From Azospirillum doebereinerae (GTDB taxonomy: Bacteria > Pseudomonadota > Alphaproteobacteria > Azospirillales > Azospirillaceae), in the NCBI RefSeq assembly GCF_003989665.1, contig NZ_RZIJ01000002.1:186001-250000 (forward strand): 64,000 nucleotides of DNA. Direction: 5' to 3'. Both the position numbers and the translations under genes were made by a program. A model generated the notes under the pieces. The model had not been told where the DNA came from, made no database searches, and saw nothing but the letters and a program-made list of their open reading frames with translations. Each line of letters starts with the position of its first letter. Positions within the stretch are counted from its first letter, which is position 1. Shown one piece after another: positions 31,874 to 41,855 of the stretch.

Positions 31874-32596
31874 ATGCGCTTTCCCACCCCCCTTCTTCAA
31901 GGCCGCCTGATCCGCCGCTACAAGCGTTTCCTCGCCGATGTCGATCTCGGCGGGGAGGCGGTGACCGTCCATGTCCCCAACTCCGGCAGCATGATCGGGG
32001 TGGACACGCCAGGCTCGGCGGTGTGGCTGTCGCGCTCGGACAACCCCAAGCGCAAGCTGGCCCACACGCTGGAACTGGTCGAGGCGGCGCCCCCTTGGGG
32101 CGAGGGGCTGGTCGGCGTCAACACCGGGCACCCCAACGCGCTGGCCGCCGCCGCCATCGCCGCCGGCACCATCCCGGAACTGGCCGGCTACGCCCGGCTC
32201 AAGCGCGAGGTGAAATACGGCCGGAACTCCCGCATCGACGTGCTGCTGGAGGACGACTCCCGCCCGCCCGCCTATGTCGAGGTCAAGAACGTTCATCTGC
32301 GCCGCCCCGGCCAGGGCGACGGGCTGGCCGCCGAGTTCCCCGACTGCGTCACCGCGCGCGGCGCCAAACATCTGGAGGAGATGGCCGCGATGGTGGCGCA
32401 AGGGCACCGCGCGGTGATGCTGTATCTTGTCCAGCGCACCGATTGCACCCATTTCCGGACGGCGGAGGATCTCGATCCCGCCTATCACGCCGGGCTGCGC
32501 CGCGCGCTGGATTCCGGCGTGGAGGCGCTGTGTTGGTCTTGCGCGATCACGCCGGAAGCGATTGAATTGGACCGACCGCTGCCCCTGCGGCTTTGA
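31874..32596 (+). CDS. sfsA: SfsA family protein
   Basis: 240 residues, normal for SfsA. It has the OB-like N-terminus ([19 protein letters not shown]), [11 protein letters not shown], and the PD-(D/E)XK-like core with RIDVLLEDD...[28 protein letters not shown] and [11 protein letters not shown]. The family was first named for sugar-fermentation stimulation in E. coli; its nuclease-like fold suggests action on nucleic acid. The start ATG at 31874 begins the conserved domain; an upstream frame lacks homology. Confidence 0.92.
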   Translation: MRFPTPLLQGRLIRRYKRFLADVDLGGEAVTVHVPNSGSMIGVDTPGSAVWLSRSDNPKRKLAHTLELVEAAPPWGEGLVGVNTGHPNALAAAAIAAGTIPELAGYARLKREVKYGRNSRIDVLLEDDSRPPAYVEVKNVHLRRPGQGDGLAAEFPDCVTARGAKHLEEMAAMVAQGHRAVMLYLVQRTDCTHFRTAEDLDPAYHAGLRRALDSGVEALCWSCAITPEAIELDRPLPLRL

Positions 32597-32646
32597 GGGG
32601 CGGTTTTTCGTTCGCCATCGCCTGTTCTGCTTGGGGGCTTACCGTC

Positions 32647-33462
32647 TTGGAACACAACCACGTCGAATCCAACCGCGTGCGGCTGCATGGGCCGGAAGGG
32701 TTCGAGGGCATGCGCAAGGCCGGCTATCTGGCCGCGCTGACGCTCGACTTCATCGCCCCCTATGTGCAGCCGGGCATCACCACCGGCGAACTCGACCGGC
32801 TGCTCGAACAGTTCATCCGCGACCACGGCGCGGTGCCGGGTCCGCTCGGCTACCGGGGCTTCCCGCGCGCCAACTGCATCTCGATCAACCACGTCGTCTG
32901 CCACGGCATCCCCGGCGACAAGCGGCTGATGGACGGCGACATCCTGAACATCGACGTGACGCCGATCCTCGACGGCTGGTACGGCGATTCCAGCCGCATG
33001 TACCTGTGCGGCAACGTCGGGGTGAAGGCGCGCAAGCTGGTCGAGGTGACCTACGAGGCGCTGATGATCGGCATCGCCGTCGTCAAGCCGGGCGCCACGC
33101 TGGGCGACATCGGCCACGCCATCCAGACCTTCGCGGAGGGGCAGCGCTATTCGGTGGTGCGCGATTTCTGCGGCCACGGGCTGGGCCAAGTGTTCCATGA
33201 GCCGCCGTCGGTCCTGCATTTCGGCAAGCCCGGCGAGGGGCTGGTGCTGCGCGAGGGCATGATCTTCACCATCGAGCCGATGATCAACGCCGGCCGCCCC
33301 GACGTGAAGATCCTGGGAGACGGCTGGACCGCCGTGACCAAGGACAAGTCGCTGTCGGCCCAGTTTGAGCACTCCATCGGCGTCACCGCCGACGGGGCGG
33401 AGATCTTCACCCTCTCCCCGGCCGGCCACACGGCCCCACCCTACCCCGCGCCCTCCGCCTGA
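32647..33462 (+). CDS. map: Methionine aminopeptidase, type I
   Basis: 271 residues from a TTG at 32647; a TTG at 32593 would add 18. No ATG exists before the conserved domain, so a non-ATG start is needed. Pita-bread fold residues are all present: H in NHVVCHGIPGDK, metal ligands D in NIDVTPILDGWYGDSSR, H in GHGLGQVFHEPP, E in TIEPMI and E in FEHSIG. It removes N-terminal Met from new proteins; cytoplasmic. Downstream of sfsA in the same direction. Confidence 0.93.
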   Translation: MEHNHVESNRVRLHGPEGFEGMRKAGYLAALTLDFIAPYVQPGITTGELDRLLEQFIRDHGAVPGPLGYRGFPRANCISINHVVCHGIPGDKRLMDGDILNIDVTPILDGWYGDSSRMYLCGNVGVKARKLVEVTYEALMIGIAVVKPGATLGDIGHAIQTFAEGQRYSVVRDFCGHGLGQVFHEPPSVLHFGKPGEGLVLREGMIFTIEPMINAGRPDVKILGDGWTAVTKDKSLSAQFEHSIGVTADGAEIFTLSPAGHTAPPYPAPSA

Positions 33463-33553
33463 CGGAGAACGCCATCATCGCGCGCAAGTCTTCTGTGCGC
33501 ACTCGCACGGAGGCGGTATAGTCGTCGTCACACGATTGTATGGCGATGCGACG

Positions 33554-34441
33554 ATGGTGGCAGGAAAGACCGAAAAGAGTGGAACGGGCCGGCGTGCGGC
33601 GGGAACCGGCCTGAGCGATGCCAACGGGTTTCCCGACCTGCTGGCTTCGGTGGCGGCTCCCTTGACCTCGGCCGCCGAGCCGGCGGCCGGGTTGCCGGCC
33701 GAGTTGCCGGTGGACCCGCCGGCAGAACCGCCGGTCGGGGAGACCGAGGACGAGCCGCATTACATCGGGCACCGTGACCGCCTGCGCCGACGCTTCCTAA
33801 ACCGGGGCAGCGACGCGCTGGAGGATTACGAGTTGCTGGAGATGGTGCTGTTCGCCGTCTCCGCCCAGCGCGACGTCAAGCCGCTGGCCAAGGCGCTGAT
33901 CAGGACCTTCGGCGATCTCTGGGGCGTGGTCAACGCGCCGCCGGAACGGCTGCGCGGGCTGAAGGCGGAGGGCGTGTCGCTGGGAACCGACAACGCCGTC
34001 GCCACCGTGCGGATCGTCGGCGCGGCGGCGCTGCGGGCGATGCAGAAGCGGGTGATCGACCGGCCGGTGCTGGCCTCCTGGCAGGCGTTGCTGGATTACT
34101 GCGCGGCGGCCATGGCGCATGAGCCGACCGAGCAGTTCCGCCTGCTGTTCCTCGACCGCAAGAACATCCTGATCGCCGACGAGGTGCAGCAGCGCGGCAC
34201 CGTGGACCACACGCCGGTCTACCCGCGCGAGGTGGTGAAACGCGCCCTGGAGTTGGCGGCCAGCTCGGTCATCCTGGTCCACAACCACCCCTCGGGCGAC
34301 CCGACCCCCAGCCGCGCCGACATCGAGATGACCAAGGAGATCGTCCGAGCCGCCAACGCGGTCGGGCTGACCATCCACGACCACCTCATCATCGGCAAGG
34401 GCGGCAGACACACCAGCTTCAAGGCGCAGCGGTTGCTGTGA
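33554..34441 (+). CDS. radC: RadC/JAB domain protein
   Basis: 295 residues. An N-terminal Pro/Ala-rich leader of about 75 residues is followed by HRDRLRRRFLNRGSDALEDYELLEMVLFAVSAQRDVKPLAKALI (helix-hairpin-helix part) and the JAMM metalloprotease-like domain with E (DEVQQRGT) and the HNHPSGDPTPSRADIEMTKE metal motif. RadC was once linked to DNA repair but its function is not established. The ATG at 33554 has only a weak Shine-Dalgarno; the leader is poorly conserved, so the start is uncertain. Confidence 0.9.
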   Translation: MVAGKTEKSGTGRRAAGTGLSDANGFPDLLASVAAPLTSAAEPAAGLPAELPVDPPAEPPVGETEDEPHYIGHRDRLRRRFLNRGSDALEDYELLEMVLFAVSAQRDVKPLAKALIRTFGDLWGVVNAPPERLRGLKAEGVSLGTDNAVATVRIVGAAALRAMQKRVIDRPVLASWQALLDYCAAAMAHEPTEQFRLLFLDRKNILIADEVQQRGTVDHTPVYPREVVKRALELAASSVILVHNHPSGDPTPSRADIEMTKEIVRAANAVGLTIHDHLIIGKGGRHTSFKAQRLL

Positions 34442-34536
34442 GGCAACCCGCGAAAGCCGCCTTTTCTCAAAATTCTCCGAAAAGGAAAATTTACCTATAA
34501 GCTGGCGCTCCCGTTCCCGCCGCCCGGAGCCCCGCC

Positions 34537-35416
34537 ATGCCCCTCGACGCGCCCGCCACCTCTGCCGCCGCCACCAGCTTTCCCCGCTGGGCGGAGGAGC
34601 CCCCGGTGCCGCCGGAGGGCTCGCTGGTTCCGGGATCGCGCTTCGCCGAGGAGCAATGGGTGATGGCCGCCGGGATGCTGGCGCGCGGGTCCTCCTTCCT
34701 GCACGTCGCGCGCGCCCTGGGGTGCAGCCGCACCACGCTGTGGCGGGCCTATTACGGCTCGCAACCCCTGCGCGTGCGCGTCTGGTGGGAGCGTCAGGCG
34801 CTGAACCGCGAGGCGGAGCTGCGGCTGTCGTCGCTGCGCGATCTGGTGGCGCAGCAGGTGGAGCGGCTGGTGTCGGCGGGCGATCCGGCGACGGTGCGCT
34901 GGGCCGCCGACCGGCTCGGCCTGTTCGCGGCGGCGGACGCCGGCCTCCCTTGCCAACCCGGCGCCCATTTGTCTCCCTCTCCCGCCCCGGGAGAGGGAAG
35001 GGGCCCGCCGCGCAGCGGTGGGAAGGGTGAGGGGCTAGAGGGACATGGATTGCGTACCACGCCCGATAGCCCCTCACCCTCCCCGCTTCGCGGGTCCCCT
35101 CCCTCTCCCGGGGCGGGAGAGGGCTTCGGCGTCACCGGTGATCGCGCCGCTCCCGCTGAATCCATCCTCACCCCACCGGCCCCCTCCCGGTTGACGGCCT
35201 TCGACGACGACGACGCGGTTCCCGGCGCCTTCCGCGAACAGACCCAGCCCGATCCCTCCCTCATCGCCGCCATCCTGGCCCGACCGGAGGCGGACGGCCC
35301 CAAGCGTCTATCCCTGGACCCTCAACCCCGACGACGCCTACCCCAGCCTCGGCTCGGCGGAGGAGCGGCGCGGCGGGGGGCCCTGCGGATGGCGCGGCGG
35401 TGGGGCCGCCGGATGA
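34537..35416 (+). pseudogene. HTH-domain hypothetical protein, frameshifted, with inserted palindromic repeat
   Basis: Residues 1-150 (EEQWVMAAGMLARGSSFLHVARALGCSRTTLWRAYY...LRDLVAQQVERLVSAGDPATVRWAADRLGLFAAA) form a resolvase-like helix-turn-helix protein. A 150-base repeat (34974-35123) then adds about 50 low-complexity residues without breaking frame. Near 35304 the coding quality jumps to another frame, which reads SVYPWTLNPDDAYPSLGSAEERRGG and stops at 35414-35416. A two-base loss there would explain it. The original frame runs on to 38940 only as antisense of a real gene. A frameshifted gene or a sequencing error is likely. Confidence 0.5.
34974..35123. repeat. GC-rich palindromic repeat inside a coding frame
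   Basis: The outer halves contain CCCTCTCCCGCCCCGGGAGA and its inverse-like CTCTCCCGGGGCGGGAGAGG; inner segments TGAGGGGCTA and TAGCCCCTCA also pair. This makes a long imperfect palindrome of the dispersed family also seen near 40644 and 60565. It lies within the frame of the gene at 34537. Confidence 0.7.
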
Positions 35417-35616
35417 GCCGCCGCGCGCCGGAACGCAACACGGAACGGGACGGAAAAGCGTTCCACGGTGTTTCAAACGTTCCAAACCGCCCGCCGCCCC
35501 CGGCGCGGCCCGTACGGGTGCGGGGCCGTCGCCTATGGGAACCAAGGGCCTTCGAGGGGATGACGGGCGAGGAACCCACAGGCAATGGTGGGGCGTGCAC
35601 ACCACGCTGGCCCCCT

Positions 35617-38600
35617 TCACCCCACCGCTTCGTCCACCCGCGCCTGCGCCCGCACGAAGGCGACGAACTCGTCGAAGGGCATCGGTCGGCCCAGGAGATA
35701 GCCCTGGATGTGGTCGCAGCCGAGCGCGGCGAGGCACTGGAACTGCTCCTCCGTCTCCACCCCCTCGGCCACGGTCTGCATGCGCAGGGAGCGCGCCATG
35801 CCGATGACCGCCTCGGCGATGGCGCCGCTGTCGGGATCGCCGCCGCGCAGCTCGCTGACGAAGGATCGGTCGATCTTCAGCTTGTCCACCCGGAACCGCT
35901 TGAGGTAGCTGAGGCTGGAATAGCCGGTGCCGAAATCGTCGATGGACAGCGCCACCCCCATCGCGCGCAGTTGCGCGAAGCTGTCGGTCACCGTGTCGCT
36001 GTCGTCCATCAGCACGCTTTCCGTCACCTCAAGCTCCAGCGCGCCGGGCGGCAGGCCGTGGGCGGCGAGGCATTCCGCGACCCGCTCGGCCAGCCCCGGA
36101 CGGCGCATCTGCACCGCCGACAGGTTGATGGCGATCGGCAATTCCCCGTCCTTGAGATTCCTGTGCAGCCCCAACTCCGCCGCGCGCCGACAGGCCTCCT
36201 CCAGCACCCAGTCGCCGAGCGGCAGGATCAGGCCGGTCTCCTCGGCGATGGGAATGAACTGGCCCGGCATCACCAGCGAGCCGTCGGGCTGGCGCCAGCG
36301 CACCAGCGCCTCCGCCCCCACCAAGCGGCGCCCGCCGACCGCGAATTGCGGCTGGAAGAACAGCTCCAGCTCGCCGTTGGCCAGCGCCCGGCGCAGGTTG
36401 TTCTCCGTCCACATGCGGTCCGAGGCGCGGCGGTTCAGCTCCGGCGTGAAGAAACGGTAGGTGGCGCGCCCGGCCTCCTTGGCGGCGTACATCGCCATGT
36501 CGGCGTTCTTCAGCAGCGCGTCGATGCCCGTCGCGTCGTCCGGGTAGATCGCCACGCCGATGGAGGGCGTCACCCGCAACTCGTGCCCCTCGATGGGAAA
36601 AGGCTCCGACAGGGCGCGCAGCACCTTGCGCGCCACCGTGCCGGCCGCGTCGGCGGTCTCCATGTCGTTGACCAGGATGATGAACTCGTCGCCGCCTTGG
36701 CGGCTGACGGTGTCGCTGGCCCGGACGGTGGCGAGCAGCCGCGTGGCGACCTCGCGCAGCAGCGCGTCGCCGACCGGATGGCCCAGGCTGTCGTTGATCG
36801 TCTTGAAGCGGTCGAGGTCGACGAACAGCAGCCCGATCCGCGTGGCGTGCCGCCCGGCGGCCAGCATCGCGCGCTCCAGCCGGTCGCGCAGCAGGAAGCG
36901 GTTCGGCAGGTCGGTCAGGAAGTCGTACTGAGCCAGATGGCGGATGCGCTCCTCCTGCGCGCGGGTTTCGGTGACGTCGGTGAAGGCGGCGATGTGGTTG
37001 ACCACGTCGCCCGCCTCGTTGCGCACCACCGTGATGCTGAGCCATTCCGGGAATGCCTCGCCGGATTTGCGGGTGTTCCAGACCTCGCCGGCCCAATGGC
37101 CGGTCTCGCGCAACTGCGCCCAGAGATCGGCGAAGACCTGCGGATCCTGGCGGTCGGATTTCAGGAAACGTGGATCGCGGCCCAGCGCCTCCTCCCGATC
37201 ATAGCCGGTGATGCGGGTGAAGGCATCGTTGACGGCGACGATCCGGTTGCGCTCGTTGGTGACGAACATGCCCTCGACGGCGTTCTCGAACACCTTGGCC
37301 GACAGCCGCAGCTCCCATTCCGCGCGCTTGCGCGCGGCGATGTCGCGGGCGATGGCGCAGTAATAGGTTTCACCCTCGTAGGCGATGCGGCTGGCGGTGA
37401 CCTCCAGCTCCAGGTTGCGCCCGTCCGGAGTTTGGTAGACCGTCTCGTAACGGCTGGAGGCGTCGTCGCCCTCGGCGGCGAAGCGGTCCAGCAGGTCGGC
37501 GCGGGCCGAGGTCAGGGTTTCCAGCGGGGCGCCCAGCGCCGCGCAGCCGAAGGGGTTGACGTAGGCGATGCGCAGCTGCGCGTCGGCCAGAACGACGATT
37601 TCCGAGACGTGGTCGACGAAGAAGTTGGCGAGGTAGAGCTGGCGCGCGCCCTCGCGCAGCATGCGGTCGCTGCGCCGCATGCTGATCTTGTAGGTGACGA
37701 CGATCCGCCGAATCCAGCCCGTCACCAGCCACGACACCCCAACAGAGGCCAGCAGGGCGAGGCCCAGCACCGCGACCGTGGTCAGGACGCGCTGCTCGAC
37801 TCCGCGCCGGATTTCCGCCCGGCGCTCCGCCATGGCCGTCTCGTCGTCGTCGACGTAGAAGCCGGCGACCAGGATCCAGCCCCAGACGGTGGGAGGCGAG
37901 ACCACGGCCATGCGCGGCGTCGGCCGCCCGGTGATCGGATGGATCCAGTCGTAGCGCAGCTCGCCGCCGCCCTGCCGACCGATCTCCAGCAGGCGGGTCA
38001 TCAACTCGCGCTCGGTGCTCCAGGGCAGCTCGGCGGCGTTCATTCCCTGCGACGCCGGGGTGGTGGGCGACAGCAGCACTTGCCCGTCCCCGCCCAGCAC
38101 GCCGACGTAACCGGTCTCGCCGAAGCGGAAGGAACGCAAACGGTCCAGCGATTCCCGTTGCAGCTTGGCCTCGACCGCTTCGGTGGAATCGCCGGCGCCG
38201 ATCAGCCAGCCATAGGGCTCGAAGCGGCGGACGAAGGCCATCTTGTCCACCATCCGGCCGGGATCGCCGGGCATCCGCCACCGGTAGCGGGCGAAGCCGC
38301 GCAGCGCCGGGTCCTCCACCGCGCGCAGCAGCTCGCGCGTCATCGCGGCGATGTCCGGATCGGGATCGGTGAACGGCGACCGGCCCTCGCGCTCCGGCTC
38401 GGCCGGCAGCAGCACCGGGGTGCCGCCGTCCAGCTCATGGATGAAGTAATAGCCGCGCCCGCTGGCGAAGCGCAGGGGCCGCAGCGTCTCCTTGATCGAT
38501 TGCTTGACCGATTCGGCCGGCAGGATGTCCTTTTCCCGCTCGTGGACGGACAGGGCGATGGCGTGGGCCTCGTCCACCTGGGCGCGGATCTGCTCCTTCA

Positions 38601-38877
38601 GCAGCGGCTCGGTGCGCGAGCGCATGTAGGCGAGGTAGGAGCGCGCGTTCTCGACCTCCTGCTCCAGCGCCTGTCGCTGCTCGCGCAGGACGCGCGCCTC
38701 CGACTGGTGCAGGTCGGTCTCGAAATCCGTCCAGTGCTGCCAGACGAAGTAGAAGCCCAGCCCGAGGACGAGGGCCGCCACCAGCGTCAGCGACGCCAGG
38801 AATTGCAGGCGGTAGAGACGGGCCTCGTCGGAGGAGCCGGATGGCTCGCGCACCAACGCGGCGACGGGATCGGACAA
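35617..38877 (-). CDS. Cache-PAS-PAS-GGDEF-EAL cyclic-di-GMP protein
   Basis: 1086 residues from a TTG at 38877 with AGGAGG seven bases upstream; no ATG fits. A membrane helix near 20-40 and another near 380-400 bracket a large periplasmic Cache-type sensor (YYFIHELDGGTPVLL, WLIGAGDSTEAVEA, GYVGVLGGDGQVLLS). Two PAS domains follow, then a diguanylate cyclase with intact RQGGDEF and I-site-like upstream Arg, and a phosphodiesterase with GAEALVRW, NLSAVQM, DDFGTGYSSLSYLKRF and EGVE. Both catalytic signatures are intact. It couples a periplasmic ligand to c-di-GMP level, thus motility or biofilm. Confidence 0.92.
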   Translation of the reverse strand: MSDPVAALVREPSGSSDEARLYRLQFLASLTLVAALVLGLGFYFVWQHWTDFETDLHQSEARVLREQRQALEQEVENARSYLAYMRSRTEPLLKEQIRAQVDEAHAIALSVHEREKDILPAESVKQSIKETLRPLRFASGRGYYFIHELDGGTPVLLPAEPEREGRSPFTDPDPDIAAMTRELLRAVEDPALRGFARYRWRMPGDPGRMVDKMAFVRRFEPYGWLIGAGDSTEAVEAKLQRESLDRLRSFRFGETGYVGVLGGDGQVLLSPTTPASQGMNAAELPWSTERELMTRLLEIGRQGGGELRYDWIHPITGRPTPRMAVVSPPTVWGWILVAGFYVDDDETAMAERRAEIRRGVEQRVLTTVAVLGLALLASVGVSWLVTGWIRRIVVTYKISMRRSDRMLREGARQLYLANFFVDHVSEIVVLADAQLRIAYVNPFGCAALGAPLETLTSARADLLDRFAAEGDDASSRYETVYQTPDGRNLELEVTASRIAYEGETYYCAIARDIAARKRAEWELRLSAKVFENAVEGMFVTNERNRIVAVNDAFTRITGYDREEALGRDPRFLKSDRQDPQVFADLWAQLRETGHWAGEVWNTRKSGEAFPEWLSITVVRNEAGDVVNHIAAFTDVTETRAQEERIRHLAQYDFLTDLPNRFLLRDRLERAMLAAGRHATRIGLLFVDLDRFKTINDSLGHPVGDALLREVATRLLATVRASDTVSRQGGDEFIILVNDMETADAAGTVARKVLRALSEPFPIEGHELRVTPSIGVAIYPDDATGIDALLKNADMAMYAAKEAGRATYRFFTPELNRRASDRMWTENNLRRALANGELELFFQPQFAVGGRRLVGAEALVRWRQPDGSLVMPGQFIPIAEETGLILPLGDWVLEEACRRAAELGLHRNLKDGELPIAINLSAVQMRRPGLAERVAECLAAHGLPPGALELEVTESVLMDDSDTVTDSFAQLRAMGVALSIDDFGTGYSSLSYLKRFRVDKLKIDRSFVSELRGGDPDSGAIAEAVIGMARSLRMQTVAEGVETEEQFQCLAALGCDHIQGYLLGRPMPFDEFVAFVRAQARVDEAVG

Positions 38878-39296
38878 CGCGGAACCTCCTGGGACGCGGA
38901 CCGGGGGCGACCCCGGAGCGCAAAGGCAATTCTTGCTTAAGGATCGTAAGACTGCAACCGGAAGCGAAAGGGATCGCGCGGGGCGCGACCCTTTGACTGA
39001 AATCCTCGATTGCTTTCCCGGATACCGCGAGAAAGCGCGGGATTGCAGGCTATCGATGTTTATTTGAGTCAAATTGCTGATAGGTGGCCATTCCCTTCGT
39101 TTTCCAAGGGTTCGTGTGCGGGGTTTAACCAAAGCGGTCCGACGAGGGGCAGGACGGCGGCCAAGGGCCTTGCAACGGCTTTGCAACGGGGCCGCTCCAC
39201 GGTTATGGTCCGCGCGCGCGGGGTTCCGCGCGTCCGCCCGCCGCCTTGTCGTTCCCGAACCTGCCGTTCCAGGTCCGTATCTTCCGGAGAGTGCCG
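38878..39296. other. Intergenic region between divergent GGDEF-EAL and purB genes
   Basis: 419 bases with promoters for both genes expected. It holds the TTG-linked AGGAGG of the leftward gene (38885-38890) and an imperfect hairpin 38967-38994: AAAGGG-a-TCGCG pairing with CGCGA-CCCTTT. An AT-rich patch lies at 39050-39085. No gene is seen. Confidence 0.5.
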
Positions 39297-40592
39297 ATGA
39301 TCCCCCGCTACACCCGCCCCGAAATGGCCCGCATCTGGGAGCCCGAGAACCGCTTCCGCATCTGGTTCGAGATCGAGGCGCACGCCTGCGACGCGCAGGC
39401 CGAGCTGGGCGTCATCCCCAAGGAGGCGGCCGCCGCCGTCTGGGAGCGCGGCAAGTGGGAGATCGACCGCATCGACGAGATCGAGCGCGAGACCCGGCAC
39501 GACGTCATCGCCTTCCTGACCAACCTCGCCGAATACGTCGGGCCGGAGGCGCGCTTCGTCCACCAGGGCATGACCTCGTCGGACGTGCTGGACACCTGTC
39601 TGGCGGTGCAGATGACGCAGGCCGCCGACCTGCTGCTCGACGGCATGGACAAGCTGCTGGACGCCCTCAAGCGCCGCGCCCATGAGCACAAGAACACCGT
39701 CACCATCGGTCGCAGCCACGGCATCCACGCCGAGCCGACGACCTTCGGCCTGAAGCTGGCCGGCCATTACGCCGCCTTCGCGCGCGGCCGCGAGCGTCTG
39801 GTCCAGGCCCGCAAGGACATCGCCACCTGCGCCATCTCGGGCGCGGTCGGCACCTTCGCCAACATCGACCCGCGCGTCGAGGAGCACGTCGCCGCCAAGC
39901 TGGGCCTCGCGGTGGAGCCCGTCTCCACCCAGGTGATCCCGCGCGACCGCCACGCCTTCTACTTCTCGGTGCTGGGCGTGATCGCGTCGAGCATCGAGAA
40001 TCTGGCGGTCGAGATCCGCCACCTCCAGCGCACCGAGGTGCGCGAGGCCGAGGAGTATTTCCACCCCGGCCAGAAGGGCTCGTCGGCGATGCCGCACAAG
40101 CGCAACCCGGTCCTGTCGGAGAACCTGACGGGGCTGGCCCGCATCGTGCGCGCCGCCGTGGTCCCGGCGCTGGAGAACGTGGCGCTGTGGCACGAGCGCG
40201 ACATCTCGCACAGCTCGGTCGAGCGCATGTTCGGCCCCGACGCCACGGTGACGCTGGACTTCGCGCTGGCCCGCCTGACCGGCATGATGGAAAAGCTGGT
40301 GGTCTACCCCGAGCGCATGCAGAAGAACCTGGACGACCTGGGCGGTCTGGTCTTCTCGCAGCGGGTGCTGCTGGCGCTGACCCAGGCGGGGATGAGCCGC
40401 GAGGACAGCTACAAGGCGGTGCAGCGCAACGCCATGCAGGTGTGGGAGAAGGGCGGCGACTTCCTGGAGCTGCTGTCGAACGACGCCGACGTCGCCAAGC
40501 ACATCGACCGCGCGACGCTGGCCCCGATGTTCGACATGACCTACCACACCAAGCACGTCGACACGGTGTTCAAGCGCGTCTTCGGAGGGTAA
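39297..40592 (+). CDS. purB: Adenylosuccinate lyase
   Basis: 431 residues, normal length. Fumarase/aspartase-superfamily motifs are all present: [56 protein letters not shown] and the signature [18 protein letters not shown] with the flexible-loop serine. It catalyses two steps of purine synthesis (SAICAR to AICAR, adenylosuccinate to AMP). ATG at 39297 follows CCGGAGAG; the upstream in-frame ATG at 39246 lacks a site and a conserved sequence. Confidence 0.96.
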   Translation: MIPRYTRPEMARIWEPENRFRIWFEIEAHACDAQAELGVIPKEAAAAVWERGKWEIDRIDEIERETRHDVIAFLTNLAEYVGPEARFVHQGMTSSDVLDTCLAVQMTQAADLLLDGMDKLLDALKRRAHEHKNTVTIGRSHGIHAEPTTFGLKLAGHYAAFARGRERLVQARKDIATCAISGAVGTFANIDPRVEEHVAAKLGLAVEPVSTQVIPRDRHAFYFSVLGVIASSIENLAVEIRHLQRTEVREAEEYFHPGQKGSSAMPHKRNPVLSENLTGLARIVRAAVVPALENVALWHERDISHSSVERMFGPDATVTLDFALARLTGMMEKLVVYPERMQKNLDDLGGLVFSQRVLLALTQAGMSREDSYKAVQRNAMQVWEKGGDFLELLSNDADVAKHIDRATLAPMFDMTYHTKHVDTVFKRVFGG

Positions 40593-40643
40593 AGGCCCCC
40601 GACCGGGACCGGTCGCGCCCCTTACCGCATAGCCGCAGACTTG

Positions 40644-40778
40644 CCCCTCTCCCCTCGCGGGAGAGGGGTTGGGGGGAGGGGGCGCCGGCTTCAGCCGGCC
40701 GGAAACATTCATTTTCCTTTCCGCCTTTCGGCGGAATACCCCTCATCCCAACCCTTCTCCCACAAGGGGAGAAGGGCA
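40644..40778. repeat. Intergenic GC-rich hairpin repeats
   Basis: CCCCTCTCCC (40644-40653) pairs with GGGAGAGGGG (40659-40668), and CCCTTCTCCC (40754-40763) pairs with GGGAGAAGGG (40769-40778). They lie between convergent purB and nudC, where they may also terminate transcription. Similar units are near 34974 and 60565. Confidence 0.65.
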
Positions 40779-40797
40779 AGTTTGCGCTTATCCGATC

Positions 40798-41703
40798 CTA
40801 CCCGGCCGCGATCCACTCCGCGAGCAGGCGGTGGGCGATGGAATCGCGCCGGGGCAGGCGGAACGCCTCGCTGGGGCTGTGGTCGCGCAGGAAGGCGCGG
40901 TCGTACCACTGGGCGCTTTCCAGTTCGTCCTGCCCCGTTTCGATGTCGAAGCTGGTGGCCCGCGCGGTGAAGCCCAGCATCAGCGAGGACGGGAAGGGCC
41001 AGGGCTGCGAGGACTGGTAGCGCACGTCGGTCACGCTCAACCCGACCTCCTCCATCACCTCGCGGGCGACGGTCTCCTCCAGGCTTTCGCCCGGCTCGAC
41101 GAAACCGGCCAGCACCGAATGCATGCCGGGGGGGAAGCGCGACTGGCGGCCCAGCACCACGCGGTCGCCGTCGTGCACCAGCATGATGACCGCCGGGTCG
41201 GTGCGCGGGAAATGATGGGTGGCGCAGGCCGGATCGGTGCAGATGCGGACGTGCCCGGCTTCGGCGCTCGCCGCCGGGGCTCCGCAGACGCCGCAGAAGC
41301 GGTGCCGGGCGTTCCACCACGCCATGCCGCGGGCGTAGGCGCAGAGCGCGCCCTCCCCCTCCGGCATCAGCGGGCCGACGGCGCGCAGATCCTCGAAACG
41401 GCCCAGCCCTTCCAACCCCGGCAGGCTTTCCGGCGACTCGGCGATCGACAGATCGACGGCGAAGATGGGATCCTCGCCCAGCAGGCCGAGGAAGATCGGC
41501 ACCCCCTCCAGCCCGGCGCCCGGCGGGACCAGCACCGCGCGGGCGGCGTCGGCCGGGCCGGTGACGAAGCTGCGGGTTTGCCAGACCGGCAGGACGCGGG
41601 CGTCGGGCGACAGCCACGCCTGGGTCAGCCAATCCTCGTTCTTGCGGCGGAGCGCGGCGCGGTCGAGCGGGACGCCCGCGTATACATTCGGTCGGTCGGA
41701 CAT
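40798..41703 (-). CDS. nudC: NAD(+) diphosphatase (NUDIX, zinc ribbon)
   Basis: 301 residues. A zinc ribbon (FCGVCGAPA...ICTDPAC) precedes the NUDIX box GFVEPGESLEETVAREVMEEVG (G-x5-E-x7-REVxEExG pattern) and the NudC-specific SQPWPFPSSLMLGF. NudC hydrolyses NADH and removes NAD caps from RNA. The ATG at 41703 starts the conserved N-terminal domain (VYAGVPLDRAALRRKNEDWL); the open frame extends beyond it without homology. Divergent from hisN. Confidence 0.94.
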   Translation of the reverse strand: MSDRPNVYAGVPLDRAALRRKNEDWLTQAWLSPDARVLPVWQTRSFVTGPADAARAVLVPPGAGLEGVPIFLGLLGEDPIFAVDLSIAESPESLPGLEGLGRFEDLRAVGPLMPEGEGALCAYARGMAWWNARHRFCGVCGAPAASAEAGHVRICTDPACATHHFPRTDPAVIMLVHDGDRVVLGRQSRFPPGMHSVLAGFVEPGESLEETVAREVMEEVGLSVTDVRYQSSQPWPFPSSLMLGFTARATSFDIETGQDELESAQWYDRAFLRDHSPSEAFRLPRRDSIAHRLLAEWIAAG

Positions 41704-41855
41704 GACAGACAGGCTGCCACAAGCCCGGCGCGCCGGAAAGCCCCCGCCGATCCCCGCACCCGTCCTTTCGGGTTTGCGCCGGGAGCATGCGTCGTTAGGA
41801 TGCGCCCATCTTTTTTGTGACGACGCCTGAGTGCAACGAACCTGAGGAGCGACCA

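Noticed and set aside
34537..38940. A 1467-residue open frame on the plus strand
   Set aside because: Beyond about 35416 it is the antisense shadow of the Cache-PAS-GGDEF-EAL gene, kept open by GC-rich codons; its composition (His/Gln/Arg-rich) matches no protein.
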